A DNA stretch of 64,000 nt. It comes from Planktothrix rubescens CCAP 1459/22 (GTDB taxonomy: Bacteria; Cyanobacteriota; Cyanobacteriia; Cyanobacteriales; Microcoleaceae). Of this stretch, positions 18,673 to 27,359 are shown in pieces. Under the pieces are notes generated by a model that was not told the DNA's origin, did not search any database, and worked only from the letters and a program-made list of their open reading frames with translations. The position numbers were made by a program, and so were the translations under genes. The stretch lies in NCBI GenBank assembly GCA_904830895.1, contig LR882958.1:1730001-1794000 (forward strand), given 5' to 3'. Position 1 is the stretch's first letter. Each line of letters opens with the position of its first letter.

Positions 18673-20661
18673 CTAACGTTCTGTGGCTAACCAAGCCCGG
18701 AGAATTTCTCCCACCGACCAGGCTTGGGCAATACAACCCCGGGGGTGCATCGGGGCGTTACCATCAAAAATTTCGCTAATTGTTCCCAGTCCCCCCGTGG
18801 TCAGGTGGTTGATCATGGGCTCTAGGAAACTGCGGGCAAGATTGGGATTTTGAAACACCCGTAAATGGGCGATGACAAAAGGCCCTAAAAGCCAAGCCCA
18901 AACCGTTCCTTGATGATAGGCACTATCTCGTTGTACCGGATTTCCTTCATAATATCCCCGATAGTTCAAATGATTTGGGGCCAGCGATCGCAATCCTGAT
19001 GATGTTAACAAAAACCGTCCGCAGGTTTCAACGATGGCTTTTTGTTGTTCGTGGGATAGGGCGCTATGGGGGAGGGAAACGGCAAAAATTTGATTGGGGC
19101 GTAGGGAAGCATCATCGCCATAAATCCCATCAATGACATCGTAACAATAGCCCAGTTCAGGACTCCAGAACCGTTCAAACCGAGCTAAGGCGCGATCAGC
19201 CAGGGCATCATATTCTTGATAGGGTCTGCCAATTTGACGGGCAAATTTCCCCATAATTCGTAGGGCGTTATACCAAAGGGCGTTAATTTCCACGGGTTTT
19301 CCGATGCGGGGAGTTACAACCCAGTCGCCGATTTTGGCATCCATCCAGGTTAACTGCGATCCCTGTTCCCCCGCGTATAGTAAACCATCGGCGGGATCGA
19401 GGTGGATATTGTAGCGAGTTCCGCGACAGTGATATTGAATAATATCAGCTAAAACGGGAAACAAATTTTCGACGATATCAATATCTTCGGTGAGGTCATA
19501 ATATTGACGAATCGCCTCAAAATACCACAGGGTTGCATCAACCGTATTATAGTCCGGGGTTTCTCCCTCGTCGGGGAAACGGTTGGGTAACATTCCTTCC
19601 TTTACATATTTTGAGTAGGTATAGAGGATGGCACGGGTAATTTGGAGGCGTCCGGTGGTGATGGTAATACCGGGTAAGCTAATCATGGTGTCCCGTCCCC
19701 AATCCCCAAACCAGGGATATCCAGCAATAATGGTTTTACCGATCGGATTTTCAGGAATACCCCGATTAACTACAAATTGATCGGCCGCAAATACTAACTG
19801 TTGTAACCCTTCGGGTACTTCCCTAATATTGACTGGACAGCTATCTTGCCAAAATCCTAATAATTTGCGTTCGTAGCTACGACGGACTTCTAGGGCGGCT
19901 TCCCCGTTTAAACTGGGGTTAGCTTCGGTACTTGCGACAAAAATTATGGATTCCCCAGGATGCAAGGTGGCGGTAAAGGTGGCAATATGGAGGTGATCTT
20001 CGTGATCCATGAGGCCGCGATCGCGTTCCCTAGATAAATCAAAGTTATAACACCATTGATGGGTAGGTTGTACCGTCGCCCGATCCGTTAATAAATAGAA
20101 GGGAGTAGCCTGGGGAAAGGCGGTGACACAAACCCCGTTTTCCACCGCTTCCACTTGCATTTTCCAATTCCCAGCATGGGTATCGCTATGATAATCTCGA
20201 TGATTGACTAGGGCTTTAAGCCTAAGGGTAATTGGCCCAGAGGCGCGGGTTAAGTTATAGCGAACATAAGTAATATTAGCTTCTGGCTGCATCCAAATTC
20301 GTTTTTCTAGGATGGCATCGGCGCAGGCAAATTTCCAGGTGGGTATGGTACGTTCTAGGTAAAATTTTTCAATATGATAATGTCCATAACCATTAATTGC
20401 ACCGCCTCTCCAACGATTTGTATAAAGGGGATAAGTTTGTTCGTGATATTCTACAATTTCGTCTATTTTTGTGACTAATAAAGTCCGTCCTAATGGGGGG
20501 TTTAAAGCCGCTACTAATAAACCATGATAACGGCGTGTCAGTAAGCCTGCTATTGTTCCCGAAGCATAGCCGCCGATGCCATTGGTAACTAACCATTCTC
20601 GTGTTTCTGAACTCGGTAAATCACCGCAAATTTCTCGTCCAAAATTAATAGTCATACCCAA
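18673..20661 (-). CDS. Glycogen debranching enzyme (amylo-alpha-1,6-glucosidase)
   Basis: The 662-residue protein has an N-terminal domain (TREWLVTNGIGGYASGTIAG and TRRYHGLLVAA, typical of GDE_N in archaeal/bacterial type) and a C-terminal (alpha/alpha)6 catalytic domain of the GH133 type. Catalytic-region signatures are AGYPWFGDWGRDTMISLPG, LPNRFPDEGETPDYNTVDAT and DSAYHQGTVWAWLLGPF. It would hydrolyse alpha-1,6 branches left after phosphorolysis. It is upstream of the HAD gene by about 20 bp, so they probably form an operon, and divergent from a GH57 gene, consistent with a glycogen-metabolism locus. Confidence 0.93.
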   Translation of the reverse strand: MGMTINFGREICGDLPSSETREWLVTNGIGGYASGTIAGLLTRRYHGLLVAALNPPLGRTLLVTKIDEIVEYHEQTYPLYTNRWRGGAINGYGHYHIEKFYLERTIPTWKFACADAILEKRIWMQPEANITYVRYNLTRASGPITLRLKALVNHRDYHSDTHAGNWKMQVEAVENGVCVTAFPQATPFYLLTDRATVQPTHQWCYNFDLSRERDRGLMDHEDHLHIATFTATLHPGESIIFVASTEANPSLNGEAALEVRRSYERKLLGFWQDSCPVNIREVPEGLQQLVFAADQFVVNRGIPENPIGKTIIAGYPWFGDWGRDTMISLPGITITTGRLQITRAILYTYSKYVKEGMLPNRFPDEGETPDYNTVDATLWYFEAIRQYYDLTEDIDIVENLFPVLADIIQYHCRGTRYNIHLDPADGLLYAGEQGSQLTWMDAKIGDWVVTPRIGKPVEINALWYNALRIMGKFARQIGRPYQEYDALADRALARFERFWSPELGYCYDVIDGIYGDDASLRPNQIFAVSLPHSALSHEQQKAIVETCGRFLLTSSGLRSLAPNHLNYRGYYEGNPVQRDSAYHQGTVWAWLLGPFVIAHLRVFQNPNLARSFLEPMINHLTTGGLGTISEIFDGNAPMHPRGCIAQAWSVGEILRAWLATER

Positions 20662-20919
20662 TCAGTAATCAGTAATCAGTTAAAGAGTATACAGTTAATT
20701 TATTAATTCTTAAACTGGTAACTGATAACTGGTGATTTAATTATAACGTTTTATTGTCAAAATTAAAACCCCCACTTTGTGAAATCGAATACGGATTAAA
20801 CAGATTACTCAAGTCTGACGGAATATTGCAGAGTATCAAAAGTTTTTTTAGGATCTGTGTTCCAGAGTATAATTAAATTTGTATTTTTATTGTCTGGCAA
20901 TTGCTCAAGATTTAGTTTT

Positions 20920-22425
20920 ATGACAAAATCTAACCTTTTGGCTCCTTTACCTATTTTAGAAGACTTGCGTTCTGGTCTTCCTAATTTTTGTGGCTGGGAA
21001 GCTGAAATTCAAGCCTTAGTTAATCATAATCATCCTATATTTTTGTCTCAAACTAATTTAAAGTTAGATCAAATTAAAGCGGGTTTTGCCTGTGGGTTAC
21101 ATTTTCATCAACCCACTATTCCAGGGGGCGTTAATGGGGAATTAATCAGCAATCTACAATATATGTTTGAACATCCCCAAGAGGGAGATAATCATAATGC
21201 GGAAGTTTTTGCTTGGTGTTATCGTCGGATGGGAGAATTTATTCCTCAATTAATATCCCAAGGGTGTAATCCTCGAATTATGTTGGATTATTCGGGGAAT
21301 TTGTTATGGGGATTACGCCAAATGGGCCGGGATGATATTCTCAATGATCTGAAAAAAATTACCTGTGATCCAAAATATCAACCCTATGTAGAATGGTTGG
21401 GAACTATGTGGAGTCATGGGGTAATTCCTTCGACTCCTATTCCTGATATTTTACTCCAAATTCAAGCTTGGCAACATCATTTTGCCAGTATTTTTGGAGA
21501 AGATGCTTTACAGCGAGTCAAGGGTTTTTCTCCTCCAGAAATGCACTTACCCAATCATCCTGATACTTTATATGAGTATATTAAAGCCTTGAAAGCCTGC
21601 GGTTATCGTTGGTTATTGGTTCAGGAACATTCTGTCGAAACTTTAGAGGGTTTGGGATTACCCCACGACCAAAAATATATTCCTAATCGTTTAATTGCCC
21701 GCAATTCTAAGGGGGAAACCTTGAGTATGATTGCTTTAATTAAAACTCAGGGATCGGATACTAAATTAGTTGCCCAAATGCAGCCCTATTTTGAAGCGAA
21801 AACCAAGGAAAAACAATCTATTTCTGGGGTTAATATTCCGCCGTTAGTTTCACAAATTGCTGATGGAGAAAATGGCGGGGTGATGATGAATGAATATCCT
21901 CGTGATTTCTTGCGGATTTTCTATGAATTGCGGGATCAAAATAATGGGGTGGTGGCAATGAATGGAACCGAATATTTAGAAATATTAGAAGCGGCGGGGG
22001 TGAACCCAGAAGATTATCCGACTTGTCAAGCGGTTCAGCAGCATAAAATTTGGCAAAAAGTTGATCCAGTTGTTGGGCTTAAGCCCCTCTTAAATCATCA
22101 AGAATCTGTGGAAGAAGCGATCGCAATTTTAAAACAAACCGATCACCAATTTCAAATGGAAGGTGCATCTTGGACAAATAATTTAAGTTGGGTTCAAGGT
22201 TATGAAAATGTGTTAGAACCGATGAAACAATTAAGTATTGCCTTTCATCAAAAGTATGATTCTCTAGTTAAAGAAAACCCAAATATTACTAAGGAATCTC
22301 ACTATCAACAAGCACTATTGTACAATTTGTTATTACAAACCAGTTGTTTTCGCTATTGGGGACAGGGAACCTGGACAGATTATGCTAAGGAAATCTATCG
22401 TCGGGGGATAATCAGTAATCAGTAA
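20920..22425 (+). CDS. Glycoside hydrolase family 57-like protein
   Basis: The protein (about 501 residues) has the GH57 first motif in CGLHFHQPTIPGG and a third-motif-like KGFSPPEMHLPNHPD, where the Glu is in the position of the catalytic nucleophile. GH57 enzymes act on alpha-glucans (amylopullulanase, 4-alpha-glucanotransferase or branching enzyme). The subtype cannot be told, and the sequence is shorter than a branching enzyme. The ATG at 20920 is preferred over a GTG at 20857. The last five codons and the stop are made of STRR heptamers, so the true ancestral C-terminus may have been replaced. It is divergent from the debranching enzyme. Confidence 0.8.
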   Translation: MTKSNLLAPLPILEDLRSGLPNFCGWEAEIQALVNHNHPIFLSQTNLKLDQIKAGFACGLHFHQPTIPGGVNGELISNLQYMFEHPQEGDNHNAEVFAWCYRRMGEFIPQLISQGCNPRIMLDYSGNLLWGLRQMGRDDILNDLKKITCDPKYQPYVEWLGTMWSHGVIPSTPIPDILLQIQAWQHHFASIFGEDALQRVKGFSPPEMHLPNHPDTLYEYIKALKACGYRWLLVQEHSVETLEGLGLPHDQKYIPNRLIARNSKGETLSMIALIKTQGSDTKLVAQMQPYFEAKTKEKQSISGVNIPPLVSQIADGENGGVMMNEYPRDFLRIFYELRDQNNGVVAMNGTEYLEILEAAGVNPEDYPTCQAVQQHKIWQKVDPVVGLKPLLNHQESVEEAIAILKQTDHQFQMEGASWTNNLSWVQGYENVLEPMKQLSIAFHQKYDSLVKENPNITKESHYQQALLYNLLLQTSCFRYWGQGTWTDYAKEIYRRGIISNQ

Positions 22426-22493
22426 TCAGTAATCAGTTATCAGTCATCAGTCATCAGTCATCAGTTATTAGTTATTAGTTATTAGTTATCAGT
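22410..22493 (+). repeat. STRR: twelve heptamers (AATCAGT/TATCAGT/CATCAGT/TATTAGT)
   Basis: Twelve consecutive 7-bp units run without interruption: four AATCAGT, one TATCAGT, three CATCAGT, three TATTAGT and one TATCAGT. The stop codon TAA of the upstream GH57 gene (22423-22425) lies inside units 2-3. Shorter runs of the same motif are at 4880-4916, 20657-20740, 22570-22605, 27330-27360 and 48835-48905. Between 22494 and 22595 there is nothing else recognisable. Confidence 0.9.
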
Positions 22494-22595
22494 GTAAGAG
22501 TTAAGGCTTGCATTTTTTATTTACTAAGATAATAGGTAAAGACGCGCTAATCGCTGCGCCCTTGCCACGTCTAACCACTGATAACTGATAACTGT

Positions 22596-23753
22596 TTACT
22601 GATAACTATTTACTCCGGATGGGTTTTTCCAATCATAATCATTAGGAAATTTAAAATTAATAAAAGAAACGGAAATACTCATTTCTAAACCTTTAACATA
22701 ATGCCACCATCCCACAGGAAGAAAAATCACTTCCCCAGGGTGTAAGATCACATCAATAGATCGAACATTTCGATATAATGGATAACGATTATAGTCAGGA
22801 TTTGCCGGATCAATGGGACTAAATACCCCGATATTATTATAAATAAATGGGGTCTGTTCAGGGGAAATCATTTTAATTAATTTTCGCCCAGAAACTTGAG
22901 CTAAAAAGATATTAATGGTATCATGATGTAAGGGGGTAACAGTTCCGGCTGAACCAAACCAGAAAAAGGTTTTTCCCACTGTTTGTGCTGGGTCTAAATA
23001 TTCGGGAAATACCTCCATATCCTCAAAAAGTCCCTGCATTTCTTCACGATTCAGGGTATTATTGTTGGCAACCATATAGTAATCATTGGTTTCTCCAGCC
23101 CGCACTACCCAATCAATATAATCTCCAAATAACATCGTTTTTCGATGCTGTTCTAAATTAATTTCATAATTCGGGTCGGAGTCACGATTTCCCTGGACTT
23201 GAATACTAACATTGCCATAGTTTTCTTTTAAATAGTCTGGTGTCCATCGTTCCATTGCTTCCCAATTTTTCATGATACCTGTTAAAATAACGGGTTTATT
23301 TTGGGAATAATATTGGTCTAAAAATTCATCTTTGGATAGAAACGGAATCCGAGGAATACTATTATAATTAGATCCTAAAGCTGATAATTGGTTTTGAATT
23401 TGTAGAATAGATTCTAATTTTTCTAGCTTTTGTAAAACCTCCTGTGCGGCTTGAAAATAGGGTTGGTTAGCGAGGTTTGTGACTTCCTCAACGGCCAACT
23501 TAACATCAATCCCATTTTTAACCATACATTCAATTAAGGCATCATCGGATTTATGCAGAAACTTATTAGCTGCAATCCATTTTTTCCAACCATCAGGAAG
23601 CGGAGGAGGTTCAGGAATTTCCGGGGGTTGAGGATGTTGAGGAGACTCTGTTACAGGGGATTGAGGAAGCCATTGCAAGCTGACTTGTTGGCCATCATTT
23701 AAGGTGATTTGTAAGGGGGGAAGGGTGATTTTTAAGGGTTGAATATCGGTCAT
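22596..23753 (-). CDS. Cupin-like / JmjC-type Fe(II)-2OG dioxygenase domain protein
   Basis: In this 385-residue protein the C-terminal 240 residues form a cupin_8/JmjC-like barrel. The likely iron ligands are HHDT (His-x-Asp) in TVTPLHHDTINIFLAQ and the distal His in PVGWWHYVKGLE, with the lysine-containing GRKLIKMISP strand between. Members hydroxylate protein or small-molecule substrates. The N-terminal 60 residues are Pro- and Gln-rich, then a helical segment (WIAANKFLHKSDDALIE) follows. Its ending and the flanking DNA again touch STRR-like repeats (CTGATAACTG). The substrate is unknown. Confidence 0.82.
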   Translation of the reverse strand: MTDIQPLKITLPPLQITLNDGQQVSLQWLPQSPVTESPQHPQPPEIPEPPPLPDGWKKWIAANKFLHKSDDALIECMVKNGIDVKLAVEEVTNLANQPYFQAAQEVLQKLEKLESILQIQNQLSALGSNYNSIPRIPFLSKDEFLDQYYSQNKPVILTGIMKNWEAMERWTPDYLKENYGNVSIQVQGNRDSDPNYEINLEQHRKTMLFGDYIDWVVRAGETNDYYMVANNNTLNREEMQGLFEDMEVFPEYLDPAQTVGKTFFWFGSAGTVTPLHHDTINIFLAQVSGRKLIKMISPEQTPFIYNNIGVFSPIDPANPDYNRYPLYRNVRSIDVILHPGEVIFLPVGWWHYVKGLEMSISVSFINFKFPNDYDWKNPSGVNSYQ

Positions 23754-23852
23754 ATTAATAATAAGAGATTTTAATAAAAATCTGACTCGTGAAAACCGGA
23801 AGTAAGAATATATTTTAATTATATCCTAATTATTCTCAGTTGTCTACAAGAA

Positions 23853-24722
23853 TTAGTGATTATTTAAGCATTCAATCCATTTTCTAGTACCGAAATGTAG
23901 GCAAGATTGAGATGCAATTTGGGCAGATTGAGTCAAAGCGGTGGGGAAGTTTTCAGATAGAATAAAATGGCAAAATGCTCCATGAAAAATATCTCCCGCA
24001 CCTAAAGTATCAACTGATTGAATCGTGGGAATGGGGATACTACCGTTTCCTGCTTTGAGACTAATATATTGAATCGGTTTTTCTCCTTGGGTAATGGCAA
24101 TATTAGGAATATTCATAGCTTGAAGATAGGCAAAAACATCTTCAGAGGTTTGACAATCGGGCGGATAAAAATTATTAGAACAAATGGCATAGTCAATATC
24201 TGGTAAAATAGTTTCTAAGCCCGGTTTCCAACTTCCGCCATCTAAAATAACAGGAATTTGTTTAATTTTTGCCTGTTGAATTAAACTTTGGCTGATGGGA
24301 ATTTGATGACCGTCGATTAAAATAATATCAATATTGTCTAAATATTGGGATAAATTTGAGTGGTTTGAGATTTGAGATTTTGTAGCATTAATTGAGATAA
24401 CGGTGCGCTCTCCGGTGGTATTATTTACCATAATAGATGAAACAGGAGGTGCTTCTAAACGAGTTGAATCTAAGTCTATAATATTAACAGAATATTGTTG
24501 TAAATCTTTTCTAATTAGTTGAGTTAGGTCATGGCTTCCTAATCCACCTAATAGTATGGATTGGTTGCCTAAACTATTAAAAGTAACGGCGGCATTAGTC
24601 GCTGGCCCTCCGGCTGCAACGGTATAATCAGAAGCAACAATTTTTTGATTTTCCTGGGGATATTGAGTAATGGAATAAATCAAATCGAGTGTAATCAATC
24701 CAACAAATAAACCTTTAACCAT
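23853..24722 (-). CDS. PfkB-family carbohydrate kinase
   Basis: This 289-residue ribokinase-fold kinase has the N-terminal glycine motif AAGGPATNAAVTFNSLG with LLGGLGSHD, and the C-terminal PfkB signature DTLGAGDIFHGAFCHF, whose Asp is the catalytic base and GAGD the anion hole. The substrate may be a sugar such as ribose, fructose or a nucleoside; the sequence alone does not decide. It stands alone between a cupin gene and rsmI. Confidence 0.88.
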   Translation of the reverse strand: MVKGLFVGLITLDLIYSITQYPQENQKIVASDYTVAAGGPATNAAVTFNSLGNQSILLGGLGSHDLTQLIRKDLQQYSVNIIDLDSTRLEAPPVSSIMVNNTTGERTVISINATKSQISNHSNLSQYLDNIDIILIDGHQIPISQSLIQQAKIKQIPVILDGGSWKPGLETILPDIDYAICSNNFYPPDCQTSEDVFAYLQAMNIPNIAITQGEKPIQYISLKAGNGSIPIPTIQSVDTLGAGDIFHGAFCHFILSENFPTALTQSAQIASQSCLHFGTRKWIECLNNH

Positions 24723-24902
24723 GGGATTATTTAAACCAAATTCAAATCAAAACTCTAAGAAATTATATGTTTTCTTGTATTTTTAAATAAAGGGCATAAC
24801 AACTATAAAGTAGTTGTGTCAACTCTCAAGGATATCTGATATTATCCTTGAATAAGTGTATTTTATATCACATTTATATTTCTGTAGAGCCTTAAATTTA
24901 AG

Positions 24903-25754
24903 ATGACCAATCAAGCTGGAACCCTTTATATTGTAGGAACTCCCATTGGGAACCTAGAAGATATCACCTTGCGGGCGATAAAAATTTTACAAAGTGTCGA
25001 TTGGATTGCCGCCGAAGATACCCGTCATACGGGCAAGCTATTACACCATTTTGAGATTAAAACTCCCCAACTCAGTTACCATGAACATAATCAACAACGC
25101 CGGATTCCGAGTTTGGTGGAATCTCTGAGTCAGGGACATACAATTGCCTTGGTTACGGATGCGGGAATGCCAGGAATTTCTGACCCCGGATATGAACTAA
25201 TTAAGGCTTGTATTGAAGCAAATATTGCTGTAATTCCGATTCCGGGAGTTAGTGCTAGTATAACAGCTTTAAGTGCGGCGGGACTTCCCACAGATCGATT
25301 TATTTTTGAAGGGTTTTTACCTACCAAAAACAAAGAACGTCAACAGCGTTTAAGCGCTTTACAAACCGAATCTCGCACCCTGATTTTATATGAAGCACCC
25401 CATCGTCTTGTGGAAACCTTAGAAGATTTAGCTCTAATTTTAGGCTCAAAACGGTCTATTGTAATTGCACGGGAATTAACAAAAATCCATGAACAATTTT
25501 GGCGAGGAACCTTGGAAAATGCAGTACAATACTATCAAGATCACAACCCCAAAGGTGAACTAACATTAGTTATTGCGGGTGTCACCGAAACCCCAACCGT
25601 GATCACCGAAGATCAAATTAAGGCCGAACTCCAATGTCTACTCCAACAAGGGATTACCCGTTCTCAAGCCAGTCGCCAACTCGCAGACGCTACCTCCTTA
25701 CCCCGTCGTCAAATCTATCAAATTGCTTTAACTTTACCCGATGTGGAGGAATAA
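24903..25754 (+). CDS. rsmI: 16S rRNA (cytidine-1402 2'-O)-methyltransferase
   Basis: RsmI uses SAM to methylate the 2'-O of C1402 in the decoding site of 16S rRNA. The 283-residue sequence opens with LYIVGTPIGNLEDITLRA and contains EDTRHTGKLL, LVTDAGMPGISDPG, IPGVSA and FEGFLP, all RsmI/tetrapyrrole-methylase signatures. The ATG at 24903 is directly before the conserved strand. Confidence 0.96.
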   Translation: MTNQAGTLYIVGTPIGNLEDITLRAIKILQSVDWIAAEDTRHTGKLLHHFEIKTPQLSYHEHNQQRRIPSLVESLSQGHTIALVTDAGMPGISDPGYELIKACIEANIAVIPIPGVSASITALSAAGLPTDRFIFEGFLPTKNKERQQRLSALQTESRTLILYEAPHRLVETLEDLALILGSKRSIVIARELTKIHEQFWRGTLENAVQYYQDHNPKGELTLVIAGVTETPTVITEDQIKAELQCLLQQGITRSQASRQLADATSLPRRQIYQIALTLPDVEE

Positions 25755-25850
25755 ATATGTTGGTATAATTATCGTTAACTTAAAAAACTTCGTTGTTGGG
25801 ATGAATGCCCACTTCTGCTATCCTAGATTTATTTTCCTATTGTCTCTAAT

Positions 25851-27110
25851 ATGGCTTATATTACCCAACGTCGTCGTTCCGTTAGAAATTCTACTGTTCC
25901 TAATCGTTCTTTAAGGCGATCGCCTGTTAGAGTAGGGACTAGAACACCTCATAGATTAGCCAAATTAAACTACCCTCGAATTATATTTTTAATTGCCCTA
26001 TTACTAACCGTTAATTGGACAGTCGGAGCACTGTCAAAGCTATTATTTCCACCTGCAAAACCGCAACCCCAAACTCAGAATATTACCATTTCTGCCCCAG
26101 CGGCGACCGAAACCGATAAAACCGTAGTTTATAATATTAAAACTCTTCCTAATTTAGCCCCCAATCAAGACTTACAAACTATTATTGATGGTGCAGTTGA
26201 TATTGCCAAAAACCAAGGATTACCCACAGAATCCCTATCTATTACATTAATTGATGTTAGTAAATCTGCTACCCATAACATCGCCGGATATAACAATACT
26301 AAACTCAGATTTCCCGCCAGTGTTGCCAAATTATTTTGGATGGTTCAATTTTTTGGCTATGCAGAAAAAGGATATATTCCCAAGGAATCCCCCTTTTATA
26401 CCGACCTATCCCAGATGTTGCGAATTTCCGATAATGATTCAGCCAGCCGCATTGTTGATGCGATTACCAAAACCGAATCAGGAGAAAAATTAGACAAATC
26501 AGAATTAGATAAATGGGTAGAAAAACGCAGTCAAGTTAATCAATTCTTTGAGAAATCCGGTTATACTGGAATTAATTTAACCACTAAAAATTATCCAATT
26601 ACTGGGATAGGAGAAGAACCCACAGGTCGAGATTTACAATTACGAGAAAATCCCGCCTATTCCAAAGGAAATTTCGTCACCACCGACCAAACAGCCCGAT
26701 TAATGTATGAAATCTACACAAAACAAGCTATTTCTCCCTTAGCTAGTACCAAAATGGCATATTTATTAACCCGTGATTTAAACCCAAAAGCCTGGAAAAA
26801 TATTGATTATAACTCCGTTGCTGGATTTTTAGGAGAATCCTTACCTCCCGATATTTACTATGCTTCTAAAGTCGGTTATACCAGTCGTTCTCGTCAAGAA
26901 GTCGCCTTTGTTAGAACCTTAAACGATAAAGCAATTTATGTGTTAGCCGTATTTGGAGATGATCCCGCCTATTCAAAAAATGAACAGGTTTTCCCCGACA
27001 TTTCTCGTTATATTTTTAATCGTTTAAATCAAACCCCCTTAAAAGCCACTTCCGAAAAAATAACTCAATTCAATCAATTATCCTTTCCCATGGTAGGAAC
27101 GAATAATTAA
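25851..27110 (+). CDS. Membrane-anchored serine hydrolase, class A beta-lactamase-like
   Basis: The 419-residue protein has a basic, Arg-rich cytoplasmic N-terminus, one membrane helix at about 44-62, and an extracytoplasmic beta-lactamase-related domain from about 105. The active-site motifs are visible: SVAK (Ser-x-x-Lys) in FPASVAKLFWMV, SDND in LRISDNDSASR, and KVGYTS in place of the KTG triad. The ExxxN omega-loop glutamate is not evident, so this is more likely a penicillin-interacting or D,D-peptidase-like protein than a resistance enzyme. Confidence 0.8.
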   Translation: MAYITQRRRSVRNSTVPNRSLRRSPVRVGTRTPHRLAKLNYPRIIFLIALLLTVNWTVGALSKLLFPPAKPQPQTQNITISAPAATETDKTVVYNIKTLPNLAPNQDLQTIIDGAVDIAKNQGLPTESLSITLIDVSKSATHNIAGYNNTKLRFPASVAKLFWMVQFFGYAEKGYIPKESPFYTDLSQMLRISDNDSASRIVDAITKTESGEKLDKSELDKWVEKRSQVNQFFEKSGYTGINLTTKNYPITGIGEEPTGRDLQLRENPAYSKGNFVTTDQTARLMYEIYTKQAISPLASTKMAYLLTRDLNPKAWKNIDYNSVAGFLGESLPPDIYYASKVGYTSRSRQEVAFVRTLNDKAIYVLAVFGDDPAYSKNEQVFPDISRYIFNRLNQTPLKATSEKITQFNQLSFPMVGTNN

Positions 27111-27114
27111 ACCG

Positions 27115-27172
27115 TAGTAAGCCCTTCAGGGCTTAATCACAATCATTGTAGTAAGCCCTTCAGGGCTTAATC
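27115..27172 (+). repeat. Two direct copies of a palindromic repeat (TAAGCCCTTCAGGGCTTA)
   Basis: GTAGTAAGCCCTTCAGGGCTTAATC-type units occur twice about 35 bp apart, at 27115-27139 and 27148-27172, between the beta-lactamase-like gene and the small zinc-finger gene. The same family appears inverted downstream of icd at 30485-30556. Confidence 0.75.
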
Positions 27173-27174
27173 TT

Positions 27175-27345
27175 ATGAAAAAAAACAAAATCATTGATCA
27201 AATCTGTCCCCATTGTCAGGGAAAAGGCTATATAGAAATTCGAGATTGTTCCGGGGAAATTCAACGGGAAGAAACCTGTGTTTTTTGTACAGGAACAGGG
27301 AATAGGGAACAGGGAACAGGAAATAAACTGATAACTGATGACTGA
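27175..27345 (+). CDS. Small DnaJ-type zinc-finger protein (56 residues)
   Basis: The ATG at 27175 opens a 56-codon frame with two CxxCxGxG-type motifs: CPHCQGKGY at residues 11-19 and CVFCTGTG at 35-42, which together would bind one zinc ion as in the DnaJ cysteine-rich domain. Such tiny stand-alone proteins are found in cyanobacteria and are thought to be chaperone or thiol-related. The last 14 codons are made of the GGGAACAGG and CTGATAACTGATGAC repeats, so the C-terminal tail is probably repeat-derived. It follows the beta-lactamase-like gene by 64 bp. Confidence 0.65.
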   Translation: MKKNKIIDQICPHCQGKGYIEIRDCSGEIQREETCVFCTGTGNREQGTGNKLITDD

Positions 27346-27359
27346 TAACTGATCACTGA

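Noticed and set aside
25851-27110. Antibiotic-resistance beta-lactamase
   Set aside because: The omega-loop Glu is not evident and KTG is replaced by KVG; a membrane-anchored peptidase-like role is more likely.
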